64,000 nt of DNA from Fomitopsis serialis (taxonomy: Eukaryota; Basidiomycota; Agaricomycetes; Polyporales; Fomitopsidaceae). Below the pieces are notes generated by a model. The model had not been told where the DNA came from, made no database searches, and saw only the letters and a program-made list of their open reading frames with translations. The translations under genes and the position numbers were made by a program. Below, piece after piece: positions 1 to 11,037 of this stretch. Within the stretch, counting starts at the first letter, position 1; each line of letters starts with the position of its first letter. The DNA is taken from contig NW_025954986.1 in assembly GCF_022376445.1 (NCBI RefSeq), forward strand, positions 124,001 to 188,000. The letters run 5' to 3'.

Positions 1-298
1 ATGTACCGTGGCCTGCGGATATAACGGCCCAGGATTCGAAGGGCTGGACCGTCCAAGAGATGTCACGGAGGATAGGCTCGGCGGTGTTTGGGTCGCCCGG
101 AGCATAGATGGAGGACTTGGGTATCTCTATAATCGGGTCCGACGTGGACTTTGATGATACCGGAGCGGAGAGTTCTCTTTGTACAGAAAAGAACCGTGAA
201 TCAGGTCGTGCAGCTATGTCACTGTACAGTCGTGCTCGAGGTTTGGCAAAGAACGCGTGCAGGATTTCGCGCCGAGGACAGAGTGCCGTCGAACGCAT
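1..298 (-). CDS. ABC-type ATPase-like protein, 5' part only (runs off left edge)
   Basis: Reading leftwards from the ATG at 298 there is an open frame of 99 codons to the window edge. The first 50 or so residues are rich in Arg, Ala and Ser and poor in acidic residues, as in a mitochondrial presequence. The frame then enters a segment (DPIIEIPKSSIYAPGD, then PILRDISWTVQPFESWAVIS) that looks like the A-loop and first strands before the Walker A motif of ABC ATPases of the soluble fungal YDR061W type. The Walker A loop itself would lie outside the window; the last visible residues are AGHGT. A GGA-repeat tract lies about 100 bp upstream of the start. The assignment rests on resemblance alone. 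The alternative is another P-loop NTPase. Confidence 0.45.
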   Translation of the reverse strand, partial: MRSTALCPRREILHAFFAKPRARLYSDIAARPDSRFFSVQRELSAPVSSKSTSDPIIEIPKSSIYAPGDPNTAEPILRDISWTVQPFESWAVISAGHGT

Positions 299-395
299 GA
301 CCCACTTTGGAGGACGCCGTGATCGGCGCAATAGAGTAGCAACGGCGGCCTGAGTCTTGACAGCCAGAAAAAGCAGGACGAAGATGAGGGGTGAC

Positions 396-431
396 GAGGA
401 GGAGGAGGAGGAGGAGGAGGAGGAGGAGGAG
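396..431. repeat. (GGA)n microsatellite
   Basis: About twelve near-perfect GGA triplets lie upstream of the leftward ABC-like gene. The reading frames across it (poly-Glu or poly-Pro) are low-complexity artefacts. From here to about 1,000 I see no gene. Confidence 0.85.
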
Positions 432-1010
432 CGATGAGGCGTAGGAGGACGAGGAGGAGGACGAGGCGGGAGTCATGATCGGCTTCGGTGGTTGCCGAGA
501 TCTCGCCGGACAATCTAGGCGCCCTACTGGGTTCGCTGATTTTGACCGCGAATTTGACTGCGTATTCGTAGGCTACTGGATGACTCGGTGCTTCAAGACA
601 TCGTAAAAGCAGAATTCACTCGAAATCAGCCCTTTCAGAGCCGACTAGTGAGACCTCTCCCAATAAGCCATGGATAGACCTGCTAGCAATCTCAAGGAAA
701 AGTCGTCCTTTTACAACATACTTAGAGGTCGCGAGGTTCAAGACAATCGCTACATCCAGTTGCTGTGCAGGGCAGATAAATAGGATGCTACTCTCGAAGC
801 AGAGATGTATACATTCTAATGATAGATTCACGTTAATAATGAGATGATGCATCGAACGTACATAGTAGAGGGAATCCAATAATGCTTGCGAGAGCCCTGT
901 GGCTGTCTCGCGGGTATGACGGATGCCACTCGTAGCGGCGAGCTCAGGCATCGGGCTCAGCTGCCGCGGAGTGGACCGCGTGTTCGTGTTCTGCATGCTA
1001 TCAGACATTA

Positions 1011-1777
1011 TCATAGCACAAGTAACCGCGAGTGCTTACGGGTATCTGTTGACATCGACCATCGAGCTTCCTTGTCGAATAGGGCGGAATGCTCGTACTG
1101 CTCGTACGATAGCTCCACAGTACGCACGTACGGGTCGTCAAGGTCGGCGATATCCACGGAGTGTTTTTCGAGCTCTGGTGTTTCCTGGGTACGGGGTGAC
1201 GGTGCAGTCGTCGATGTGGCGTCATCGGCCGAGAGCAAAGGCGCGCGCCCCTCGCTTTGTAGACGCATCTGTGCTTGAGATGTCGTTTCCTGGCGTACAT
1301 ATAGATTAGCATAGAGAGAACGAACAAGATTCACCAGACTTACAGAGATGTCGGCGCGTAGTTTGTTGACTTGCTGGCATAATCGATAGATACCGTAAGA
1401 CACGCCCGTGACCATGCCCTTGATTTGTTGTCCAAGGGTCTTTGCAGAGTATGCGGATAGTTTGAAGTCAATCGCATGCCCCTCAATGCTAGGCAACGAT
1501 GGCCATCAGGTAAGGCAACAAAGTCGATCAAGATATCGGTAACATACCTGATTAGAGCTAGCTTGCTCTTAGCGATGTAACCCACATCCGAAAGTAGTCC
1601 TCTTTCGATCACAGAGTCGAGGAGATCCTTCGTATCATCTATGGCCTCTTCGAGAGCTTTCACCTTCGTCAAGGGGATTTGGGTCATGACAAAAGTGTAG
1701 AGTAGAGGTAACACAGTGGCGAGGCTGATGGCACCAGTGATCCACGTCCATGTGTCGATGTTGAAACTGTCAGACAT
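1011..1777 (-). CDS. Small single-pass membrane protein (basidiomycete orphan type), copy A
   Basis: A three-exon gene fits exactly: 1777-1548, 1488-1344 and 1289-1011, giving 217 residues with all splice phases matching. Introns are 59 and 54 nt with GTATGT and GTAAGT donors. Residues 9-30 form a hydrophobic segment (WTWITGAISLATVLPLLYTF). A charged helical region follows (KVKALEEAIDDTKDLLDSVI), then a second helical region (QQIKGMVTGVSYGIYRLCQQ), then a Ser/Thr/acidic tail. I recognise no known family. A homologous copy with the same intron positions lies in opposite orientation at 4,527-5,033, on the far side of the kinase-like gene. Shared intron phase and matching segments make the coding call good; function is unknown. 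Confidence 0.7.
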
Positions 1778-2197
1778 CGTGTTGAGGTCCCTTGAGAGCT
1801 GGTCGCGCGGAGTGGCTCGGTACGAGGAGATCGCGAGACCGTCCGAGTCCTGAGCAGCCGGCGACTGCACTTATATCCAGTGCAGCCTCCACCTCGCGCT
1901 CAAGGGTAACATGAGGTGCCAGATGAACATCGGGAGACCGCATGGCAAGATCGCTCTTCGCTAACCAAAAACAGTAGCAGATCAGCACTGCCCCGTAGAA
2001 AATGACAATGGAGAAGGGCCCAAGAAGGGATGCGGCAGCGTGCCAGGCATCATACGCAAGCTCAACGATGCCGCCATTCGAGTATGGTAGTTGCTCCCCA
2101 ATACTATTGCAGTCACATGGTTGCACGGCAAGTGCCAGCGATCGAGATCCGGGCGTGTAGCCACCACTGCCGGCCAGCTAGTTGTTCATCGGTACTG

Positions 2198-3564
2198 ATG
2201 TCCATCAGCCCTCCAGACAATGCTTACCCCGACGGCTCTGCGAGGAAACCATCGAAACTGCCTTACTATGTCTATCTCACAGAGGAAGCCGCTCAGATAT
2301 TCGAGAAATCAACGCGTGAAGGCAGCTACGCGCTTTCTCCGGACGAACGCTGGTGGAGTGCACGCGAATCTTGTCTGTTCTCTGCCGGTTATTCACTAAG
2401 ACCACGCTATCACGCGAACTGGAGCCCGTCATGGCTGGGAACCAGGCTCAACCCATTATTCTGCGAGGACTCGATAATGAGCGAGGTATGTCTAGTCCTT
2501 CGTCTGCTCGAGCGGTCTCCAGATGCCCGGATCTATTAGCGTTACCACATCATGGACGCCGTACGAAAGAGAGACGGTGCGGTAGTAACGATCAAGATGG
2601 TGAAGAAAGACACGAGAGAAGTTGCCATTGCTCAATACCTTTCCTCTGCGACTCTGGCCAAAGATCCTCACAATCACTGTGTATCGGTCTTTGACGTCTT
2701 GCCAGACCCTTTCGAGCCGAAGAAGATGCTGATGATCATGCAATATCTACGCCCGTTTGATGATCCTCCATTCATGGCTCTTGGCGAAGTCATCGACTTC
2801 ATCAGCCAGACACTCGAGGTAGGTTCCACCACAAGCGTCTTCGCGTTGCGGATTCGTTGACCAAATCTAAAGGGGATATCGTTTCTGCATCGGCATCGAG
2901 TAGCGCATCGGTAAGTGTCTCTTGCTGTGCGACTGTCCACTCATCTAAGTCATACAGAGACTGTGCAGGCGCTAACATCATGATGGACGGTCGACCTTTA
3001 TACCCTGAGGGCCACCACCCAGTCAGCCGGGACCTGTCCACGGATGCGATATATGACATCGTACCACGCTCCCGCCTGGACCACCCTGTTCGATACTATT
3101 ACATCGACTTCGGAATCTCATCCTTCTTCCCGTCGGTGCACCCCCTCTGGTCTTGGGTCTGGATGGAAGGGACAAGGAGGTACCGGAGCTATCTGACCGC
3201 GCTCCATACAATGCATTTAAGGTCGACATATTCATACTCGGAAATCTGTATAGGAAGCACTTCGTCCAGGTAAGCGTACGGAGGTGGCGTGGATGCAGTC
3301 CCATGAGCTGAAAATCCGCAGAAATACAACGACTTCAAGATGCTCGAGTCTCTCATCGACGGCATGACTCGGAAGATACCCGAAGAACGGCTGACTGCCG
3401 ACGAGGCGGTGGTGTTTTTCCAGGGCATCCGGTCTACGGTAGACCCCGTCCAATGGCGCGCAAGGTTGCGGCCGCGTGGCGAGAGCACTCCTGAATGGAT
3501 GCTGAACAATGCTGTTCACATGGCAAGAGAAGGTGTTTATCGCATGAAGAAACTGGTAGCATAG
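2198..3564 (+). CDS. Kinase-like protein of the Agaricomycete HRDCxGxNIMMD type (one frame slip)
   Basis: Exons run from the ATG at 2198 to the TAG at 3562-3564. Early residues (WWSARESCLFSAGYSLRPRY) are typical of a large Agaricomycete family of kinase-like proteins. A Lys in VTIKMVKKD lies in the N-lobe. The catalytic loop reads HRDCAGANIMMDG (split by an intron at about 2914-2958), so the Asp and the metal-binding Asn are both kept. The metal-binding motif is IDFGIS (about 3103). Both catalytic motifs are therefore present and this is not an obvious pseudokinase. At about 3,133 the frame must move by one base to continue into GLDGRDKEVPELSD and the C-lobe; one missing base next to a short run explains it. 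The last intron is at 3271-3322. Substrate is unknown. Confidence 0.72.
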
Positions 3565-4526
3565 TCTTCTGTCAGTCGCGTTATACATACATCCGCCGCG
3601 GCACTGACCTTAGGTTTCTGCCAGGTTGCTCGCTCACGACACGAGACCCCATTCCACCTCTCGGCTGGTCATCATTGCTTTCGGCGCTTTGTCACAACTA
3701 TCGGCTCAACAGGTATCATTATTCACATTGTATTCAAATTGTACAGCTCTACCAGGAATCAATGGGTGTCTCGCGGGTTCGCTTCCTGTTCTGAGCATAA
3801 CGTATCATGCGGTTCTCTCTGTTACTCACCTGCCTATGGGTGTTCTTTGTCCGGTGTCTCCGCCCCCTCCCCGCAACATAGACCGAGGCATCAATTTCAC
3901 TTCGCCTCTCCGATATACCCAACGATCGTCCGGTCCCCTTTGTCTAATGGAAGGACGTTTCCTCCGCCTGTCGGCAGTAGACGAGGCAAACCTACGCTAG
4001 CAGGGCATCTCGAGGCATCTCTTCTTCATATCAGGCTCAGTCGACTTAAATGTCAGGTGCGCCGCTGCGATTCGCTCTCGTTCTTGAGGCTGAAAACTAC
4101 CGTTTCGCAGATCTGTTTTAGGATGGGCGATGTTCAAGGAGTATTACTGACGAGCCCGACGTGCAGGGAGAGCGCAGGGGCCTTCAAATCAGACTCAGAC
4201 TTCAGCGCAATTGTCCTGATGCCTGACGTCAGACTCACACGTCTCACCCGGCGCTAAGTACGTGCAGGCTTCTTTCTGTCAAGCTTGCGCACGGGCCATG
4301 AGGCTGTGCAGAAACACGCCGATCACGCTCAACAACCACACCTTTACGGAGCGTAAGCCTCATGTTCTTGCGCAGTGGTTGCCGGCCGTCGTCGTATGTG
4401 CTCAAGTAGCCCCACGGCTGAGGTTCGGACGGCCAACTCTCAGTCTCATCGCATCGGAAGCCGTGCACGATCTTGACGCTCTCTCGGTTAGCATCCCTCT
4501 CCCGCCTTCAAACACGTTGGTCCGAG
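3565..4526. other. No assignable gene
   Basis: Open stretches exist on the plus strand (3626-4257), but none shows a recognisable domain, a consistent intron pattern or a clear start. This could be 3' sequence of the kinase-like gene and promoter of the membrane-protein copy. Confidence 0.4.
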
Positions 4527-5033
4527 ATGTCCGCTGAACTGCGGTTCAGCAAGGCCTTGGGGATAGGTCTCGAGCTGGTCGTCGTGACCTTCATTCTCTC
4601 ATCTGTCCTGTCGTCGCAATTCCCATCATCCCAGTGCAGGGATCTCGAGGAGACATTGGCACCGAGGAGTTTTTGGAGTCTACAGTTGAGAAGGGGCTGC
4701 TACACGACCCTCATTATATTGCCCAAGCTCGACAAGCACTAGCGAGGTAGGTGATTTCCTCGTGACGCGGACAATTAATATTATTTGAAGCCCAATTAGT
4801 GTGCAGGTCCAAGCCACCGGCCTCAGGCTGTGTTCTCATTGCGCACCGACGATGGCCCAGCAGGTCAAGGCGATGATCTGTGGCTTATTGTACAACATCT
4901 ACCGTCTACATCAGCGAGTGGTCGTTCTACGTGCTGACATGGCCGTAAGCCCTATATTTTTGTGTTGTCGTCATTAATTCATGTATAGTGTCGATGTGTC
5001 GGAGGACGGTATCGGAGGAGCGAAAGTCCTTGA
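4527..5033 (+). pseudogene. Small membrane protein, copy B, with one frame slip
   Basis: This is a paralogue of the gene at 1,011-1,777. A hydrophobic segment (LGIGLELVVVTFILSSVLSS) is followed by LEETL. After a one-base slip near 4,656 comes GTEEFLESTVEKGLLHDPHY, which aligns with the equivalent segment of copy A. Intron 1 (donor at about 4,746, acceptor ending at about 4,798) and the next exon (MAQQVKAMICGLLYNIYRLH) match copy A in position and phase. The third exon ends early at 5,033, so the acidic tail of copy A is missing or changed. It may be a real pseudogene, or an intact gene with a sequencing deletion in a TTGG run. Confidence 0.6.
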
Positions 5034-5163
5034 GGGGCGGTGATCACAACTTGCCGCGGGAAAAGATCCGTTATATCTGAAGGCCTTAGGTATCAAGTTT
5101 GACATCCTGGTGCTCCACCTCGAATGTCTATGTTCGCTTCAAACAGATTACATTCCCTCGCAT

Positions 5164-5310
5164 TCATATGCATGTTGCGGTCCAAGCAATCACCGAAGTA
5201 TCGCGGCTCGTATTTGCCAGTGCGCTCCGCAGAGCGGGCGTATGTGAACTTAAATCCATGGGTACGAGCTGGGTCTTAAGGTCCAGGATGCCACGAGCAC
5301 CTAAATGAAG
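5164..5310 (-). pseudogene. Fragment resembling the C-terminus of the nearby F-box gene
   Basis: The minus strand encodes HLGARGILDLKTQLVPMDL, like the SPWGARGILDVS terminus of the F-box gene ending at 7,864. No F-box or leucine-rich part is visible beside it. A short decayed duplicate is the simplest reading, but one motif is thin evidence. Confidence 0.3.
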
Positions 5311-5576
5311 CTCGGGCATGCTCCAATAGGCTCCCCAATGCTTGTCTTGGTTGAATGGATAGATGTCATGTAATTCATCAAGGAAGAGCATAGGCATAGT
5401 AGCAAGTACAGGAGAACATACAATGAGTACAATGACAGGAGAGGCATACAACTAGGTCCGTGCCTCCGTAGGGCACAAGCATATAACAATTCATAAGTCA
5501 ACACCACAGCGACAGAGCAAGACGGAGACCCAAAGGACGACCACACACGCCTACCATATACCCTTCGCGTCTACAA

Positions 5577-7073
5577 TCAGGCTATATTTTCCCGTACCAA
5601 GCACGATTGCAGTGCCGCCGCCGCCGCCTTCACATGCACACGCACACCCAACGCGCCCCATCTCATACCCGCCATCGCCGTCCAGAGCAGCGCAGTCGCC
5701 AGCCACCACACGCCCATCAGCACGCTCTTCACGAGCCAGAATGGGCCCCACACCGGGAGCGTCGCCGCCCAGAATGCGCGCATCGGCAGCGCGCCCACCG
5801 CCGCCGACGCCCACCCCGCCACGAGCCCGACGAGCGGGTGTTCCCCCGCCCACGCGACAACTCCGTCCACGACCCTCCCCGACACGTACCCCACACGCTC
5901 CGCGATCGCCGCCGTCCACGCCCACCACACCGCGCAGACCGCGAGCGCGAGCACGGCGACGCATACCACGGTCGCGCACGTGACCGCGAGCCGCTCGCGC
6001 ACGGGCGTGCTGAGCAGGAACGGGTAGTGGAGGCGGAGGAAGCGGTAGTGGAGGCGGAACCAGAACTTGGCGGCGAGGAGGTAGATGTGGCGCAGGCGGA
6101 GGTAGATGCGCAGGGGCCGGGGGCGGTTGTGCGATTTGAGGAGGTTGGCGCGGTGCAGGCGGACGGTGCGTCGTTCGGCGGAGGGGCGTTCTGCGGTGTG
6201 GGAGGAAGGTGAGTTGGGGTTGGGGTTGGAGTATGGGGAGAGAGGGGAGGACGTACCGATGACGCGGAGGTAGGGATACTGCTCGCGCGTGGACAGAAGG
6301 TGTTGCACGGCGATGGCGCTCAGGGTTTCGTCGTCCGCGGAGGGCCACAGGGAGATCCTCTGTGAGTTCCACTCGACGAACTGCACGGAAGACGTGTCAG
6401 ATATCCACCCATACATACGCGCTTCGTGTGGCAGAGAACGGTGCCACTCACACACATGTTCTCCATGCCCCACTTGCGGCGCACGTCCCCGATCTTGAGG
6501 CTCCCGTCGGGCTCGAGCTGTAGGTGGACGTACATCTCGGGGTGCACCCTCGCGTCGGGAAACATCTCCTTGATGTCGTAGTACCACGACACGCGCACCC
6601 ACCTATCCGCACAACACAGCCACACCATCGTCAGCACGCACCCCGCAGCACAGAAGGACAAAGCGCACGCACCCCGGCTGCCTCGGGACCACCCGAAAGG
6701 GCATTTGGTGCGCCAGCCTCGCCAGCTCCGGCGTCCCGGGCCACCACCGCAGCTCCGCGCCCCAATGCCAATTATCCTCCGCGATCTCCGCTGGGGAGCG
6801 GTAGTGCTGCTCGAGGTAGCCCGCCCACCCGCGCAGCCATGCGCGGAGGGCCCTGTACACCGGGCGCAGCTCCGGCGGGATCTTGGACCGCATCGGGCCC
6901 GGGGTCTTGTCGGGCGGGAAGCGCGAGCGGAACACCGCGGAGGCGAGGTGGGAGAGGAAGAACGTGAGGAGCTGGCGGACCTCGGCGCGGGTCGTGCCTT
7001 CGGGGAGCCAGGTCGGTGTGGCGGGGAGGGTGGGGTCGAGTAAGATTGAATCAGCGTAGGGCCACGCGGACAT
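5577..7073 (-). CDS. Multi-pass membrane protein of unknown function
   Basis: Starts at ATG 7073 and stops at TGA 5577. Four exons join through clean GT-AG introns near 6,603-6,690, 6,385-6,450 and 6,195-6,260. The N-terminal half is soluble and rich in Trp and Arg (RALRAWLRGWAGYLEQHY; WYYDIKEMFPDARVHPEMYV). A segment follows that is very rich in Arg and His (about residues 250-300). The C-terminal third holds about four hydrophobic segments (for example VCVAVLALAVCAVWWAWTAA and WWLATALLWTAMAGMRWGAL). I recognise no family. High GC makes long opposite-strand frames (5607-6212, 6524-6967), which are shadows. Confidence 0.65.
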
Positions 7074-7680
7074 GGTTTATGTGGAAGACGGAGCGATCTT
7101 GGAGCGGGAGTTGTTGAGCGTTGAGCGCGGGAAACGACTTGGGAAGGGGGATGCTTGCGAATGAGGCAGGATGCAACTTGAGGAGGGGTGTCGGTGGAGG
7201 CTTGCAGAGGGGCAGAGAATGGGACTGACAATGCGATCGAGAGAAAAGTGTAGGGCCACAATACGTCTTTTATTCCGGCGTCAAGAAGCATGGCCGCTGT
7301 GGCGCATAACAAACTCGTTGTTATGTCGCGTTCACCACCTAAGGGATTACAAGGCGACCGGTCACTACGGATACTGGATACCTCAGATATCATCTATACA
7401 AGGTGAGCGCTAGAATCGAGCCATTCGACAGACAAGGCATGGTTGTTGTAGAACCCACCTCACGTTGAAGGATAAGGGCCACCGGATAGGGATGAAGGAC
7501 GCGCCTAGGCGCCCACACGGGATTCGGTCTCGTGATCGTGTCCTCGAGCGCCTCGTGGAAGCCCTCCTCCTCGAGTGGTCTCCACCGGCGTTGGTGTTTC
7601 TGATAACTTTCAGACTGACTCTGCATGAAGCTTAATATGGCCGCACCTGTATGCCCCTCGTTACTCGGTAAAAATCCAAC
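7074..7680. other. No assignable gene
   Basis: This lies between the membrane protein start and the F-box remnants. Short frames only; nothing recognised. Confidence 0.4.
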
Positions 7681-7689
7681 AAAGGTGTC

Positions 7690-7800
7690 AATCCGAGCTA
7701 GTAATTGTTGTGTTGAAGTCAACTTGAAGAAAGGCTGTTGAACAGCAAGGCATTTCGAGGATGCCGTAAGCATCCCAGGGGTCGAAGAAGGCTGGGGCAT
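7690..7800 (-). pseudogene. Duplicated C-terminal fragment of the adjacent F-box gene
   Basis: The minus strand reads AFFDPWDAYGILEMPCCSTA and then stops, closely paralleling AFFSPWGARGILDVSCNTPN at the end of the gene immediately upstream (7864-9302). The DNA of the two stretches (about 7,756-7,800 and 7,942-7,985) is visibly similar. Nothing upstream in this copy encodes an F-box. It looks like a decayed tandem duplicate. Confidence 0.45.
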
Positions 7801-7863
7801 ATTTCCTGCAAAGTTTCTGATGTGGATTGGGCTGCGCCACTGTCCTAGAACCGCTGGTCATAG

Positions 7864-9302
7864 CTACAGGGAAGATCGACTGTTGCGCGGGTCAGACGGG
7901 CGATGTGAAGTACGCGGGTGGTTTGGAGTATTACAAGATACGTCGAGGATGCCGCGAGCGCCCCAGGGGCTGAAGAACGCTCGTGTATGTTCCAACAAGG
8001 TCTTCAGCGCGCGCGCGACCGCGACCGCATCCCAGCGCCGTCGATCGTAGCTGAAGTAAAGCACGATGTTGGCGGATGTCAGCCGAGTAAATGGCGGTCC
8101 AGCGAGCACGTCGGAAATTCCATCTCGTGCACCAGCGAGAGAGCGAGTGATTCGGTCCATGTCATGGTCGGAGCCGGCGACCACGGTGGTGATGTCCAGA
8201 TAGATGGATAATCGCTCGAGCTGAGTACTCGAAATAGAGGATAGGATGCCTTGAAGCTCGCCAGCTATCACGACGTCAGACGGTGTCAGCGACGAAGTCT
8301 TGATCGTGATGTCCAGAAGGCGAAGGTCCGAGAATTCAGAAAACCGGTATGGACATCCCGCACCTGAAGCGTTGATGCTTCAATACGACAGCGCCAGTCC
8401 AAATACGTATGAAGTATTCGACATACCTTGCCCAGAATCTGTTAAGCATAAGCGCTGCACGGTTGGAGCAACACATGCAAGAAGCTCGTCAACGGGGCGC
8501 TGGTCCGCAACGAAGTCCTGGCACACGTCTAGGGACCGGATGGCACTGCAAGTAGACACGACCCACTCCACGAAAACGGCGAGGAAGTTTGACTCCAATT
8601 TGGTAACTGCTAGTTTGTTCAGGGCGGGGATGCGAGGTTGTGCTGCAGGTTTGAGAAACGGAGGGTCTCCCAGGGGCGGTCCTGGCGGGACAAACCTTCC
8701 CTCCGCTACGTGAAGATGTGTGAGCCGGGGAACGCGCAGACGATGCGTTGGAAGTCTCGAAAGCTGCCCAGCGAGAATGTGTATAACATGAGCCTCGTTA
8801 CGTAGGTGAATTGCGGGAGCGATAGGAAGAAGCTCGGGTGGAGTGGTCCCGAAAGACAACTCAGGAAAGAAAGGCTCTCCAAGTTTGGCAGGTAATTCCC
8901 GAGGACAAGCGGAAAGACGTGCGAGAACTTCGTGTCGCGCTGAAATTGGGCGAGAATGATGGCGCGAGTGAAGACGAGGAGATCACGGACGGAAGGATGT
9001 TCTCGCGCTAGACGAGCCAAGCTGTCGAGCTTTCGATGATTGGAGAAATATATCGCCTGGTAGACGAGGCGAACACTATACGAATGCCAGGCGTGACATA
9101 CAAGCATGCACGCAAGCAGGGTTTGCCCATCTTGAATCTTGTTGATGATCTGGTGGATCAGTTCGAGCGGCAGACGTTCTGTGATATATCCAGGCAGGGG
9201 CGCGATACGTGGAGGAGGACGGATACGTTGAGTGAAACTGAGTCGTGGAGTTTGTAGCAATTGTTCAGTGACTCCCTGACAGTGTGCGTTGACAGGTGAC
9301 AT
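7864..9302 (-). CDS. F-box / leucine-rich-repeat-like protein (one frame slip)
   Basis: Starts at ATG 9302. An F-box-like segment lies at about residues 38-80 (YITERLPLELIHQIINKIQD, then LLACMLVCHAWHSYSVRLVY). Leucine-rich stretches follow (LPNLESLSFLSC, FTYVTRLMLYTFS), typical of basidiomycete F-box proteins that present substrates to SCF ubiquitin ligases. Near 8,715 the frame must shift by one base: FPG in one frame continues as LTHLHVAEGRFVP in another, which a single missing base in CCCGG would explain. An intron (donor GTATGT near 8,426; acceptor CTTCAG near 8,366) then joins DSGQ to the final exon (FSEFSDLRLLDITIK), ending GARGILDVS at 7,864. Substrate is unknown. Confidence 0.7.
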
Positions 9303-9834
9303 GTGATGAATCGCCGGATTTCTGAGTAGAAAGACACTGGAGAGGAGAGCAATATCGCGTAACCTTAGTGATCGAGACCCTGCCAGTGAACTTGAAGACG
9401 GCTATCTGAGCGGATATGGTGGATCTTCCGAATAATATTGACATTGTAGACTCACCAGTGTCACCACGAACACGACGGCCCGCGATGATAAGAGCGTAGC
9501 GTTCGTCGCGTGCCACAAGACTTCTCCGGTCACGACGATATACTGAACTTTCTCTGAGAGAAGCCGGGGAGGAGCACTGGTCAGAATCAAGTCAGAATGA
9601 CTCGCCGTGGCGTGCCGGTTACTTGAGCCTCAATTTCCTCTTTTGGGTATTATACTGAACGCTGGGCGCTTCTCTCACCCCGGCACGTGCTCAGCCATCA
9701 CAAACTTCCAGTGGACTCGGACGCCAGTACGGGCTAGCACACAGCCGATCTGGTAAGCCGAAGCATATAAAAAACTCTGTATTTCGACAGTGTAGCTACA
9801 AGCTGATATACCATATGTTTCCACAGCTCCGGTC
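9303..9834. other. Intergenic, nothing recognised
   Basis: This lies between the F-box start and the SurE stop. No RNA gene or repeat is visible. Confidence 0.4.
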
Positions 9835-11037
9835 TCAGTTCAAGCAACTAAAAGGCAATCCCAACAGCTTCTGCATGACTACGCCCTGTGTTGCTGCATC
9901 CACATCCGTCTTCGTCTGAGCACTGATGGCCGACACGCTAGCGTAGCACCCCTCGCTCAGGATCACCTCCACCTCGCTCGGTAAGTGATCGCTTCCGCAG
10001 GTCTGCACATCGACCACGGTGTCGTTCTTCCGGTTGCGCGCAAAAACCCACTTGTAGTCGCTCGGATCATCGCAATCCGTAACCGAGGGGTAATTGACGT
10101 TCACTATTACGGCAGGGGGTAGGACAGACGGGCCACAGGAGCCGAGGAGCGTGTCGACGAAGTACACCGTCAGCTGGGAGTAGATGCGGGCGGCGAGCGT
10201 AGAGTTCGCGTCTGGCTCCGAGGTGAGAGTGGTGTAGGACACTTGTGCCCCGCTGACACCTGAGAAGGCCGTCGCTGGGACGCCTTGCAACGAGGCAGCG
10301 GATGCAGCTCCCCTGTCATGCAGGTCAGCATGGAAGATAATTTCGGGCGGTACTGCACTTACACAGTGCCCGAGTATTGCGTCAGGATATCGACGTTAGC
10401 TATGCATCGGACATGTCAGATGTGAAATGCCACTGTCCAGGATGATGTGAAAGCCACGTACGTCCGATGTTAGGACCGCTCACAAGGAAATCCGGCCTAG
10501 CACCGAAGTGCTGCGGACTCAGAGAGAGCACGTTGATTCCGTAGTTTGCTGCGTCGACCCTAAGTACCATTCCTCAGCGACGGTGTTCAGATCGTTTCCG
10601 GAGGTTACTAACGGGTACGCGTTCACGTAATTCAAACGAGCTAACTCTCCATCTCAGAGAATGCACAGATTACTCAAACATCCGGGTAGACTCACGGTCA
10701 CTGGCATTGAAACCAAACGGCGGCGACCCGACAGGGCAAGTATCGAACTGGCATGGCTCGGTAAGTACTTGAGGTGTCGTCGTCTGCGAGCCCTTCCCTG
10801 ACTGATTGATTGCAGGTGCAGACAATACGACCTGAATAATTGGACATCAGTCGACCGAACGACCACAAAGACCCTTAGACTCACGTCATACCCTGCGCCA
10901 GTCAGCGCATCGAACTGGGCACGAATCTGTGCAGTCGCCCACCCGTCGTCATTGGAAATGACCAGGTTCTGCGCGCTTGCAGCGGCAAAGGAAGTGGCGA
11001 GTGAAACCAGCGCTACAAGTACCTGTGAGTGGAGCAT
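9835..11037 (-). CDS. Secreted SurE-family phosphatase / nucleotidase
   Basis: The start at 11037 gives a classic signal peptide (LVALVSLATSFAAASAQ). It is followed directly by the SurE motif SNDDGWATAQIRAQFDALTG, whose paired Asp residues bind the metal in 5'/3'-nucleotidases of the SurE fold. Later exons carry APAINQSGKGSQTTTP (second conserved loop), LNYVNAYPVDAANYGINVLS and RPDFLVSGPN. The last exon ends LLGLPFSCLN at 9835. At least five short introns are needed, for example donor GTGAGT near 10,885 and one near 10,690. The signal peptide and Cys pairs indicate export, in line with fungal SurE-like acid phosphatases. The fold assignment is strong; the substrate is inferred. Confidence 0.85.

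Noticed and set aside
5607..6212. Long plus-strand frames opposite the membrane protein (also 6524-6967)
   Set aside because: Arg/Pro-rich low-complexity shadows of a spliced minus-strand gene.
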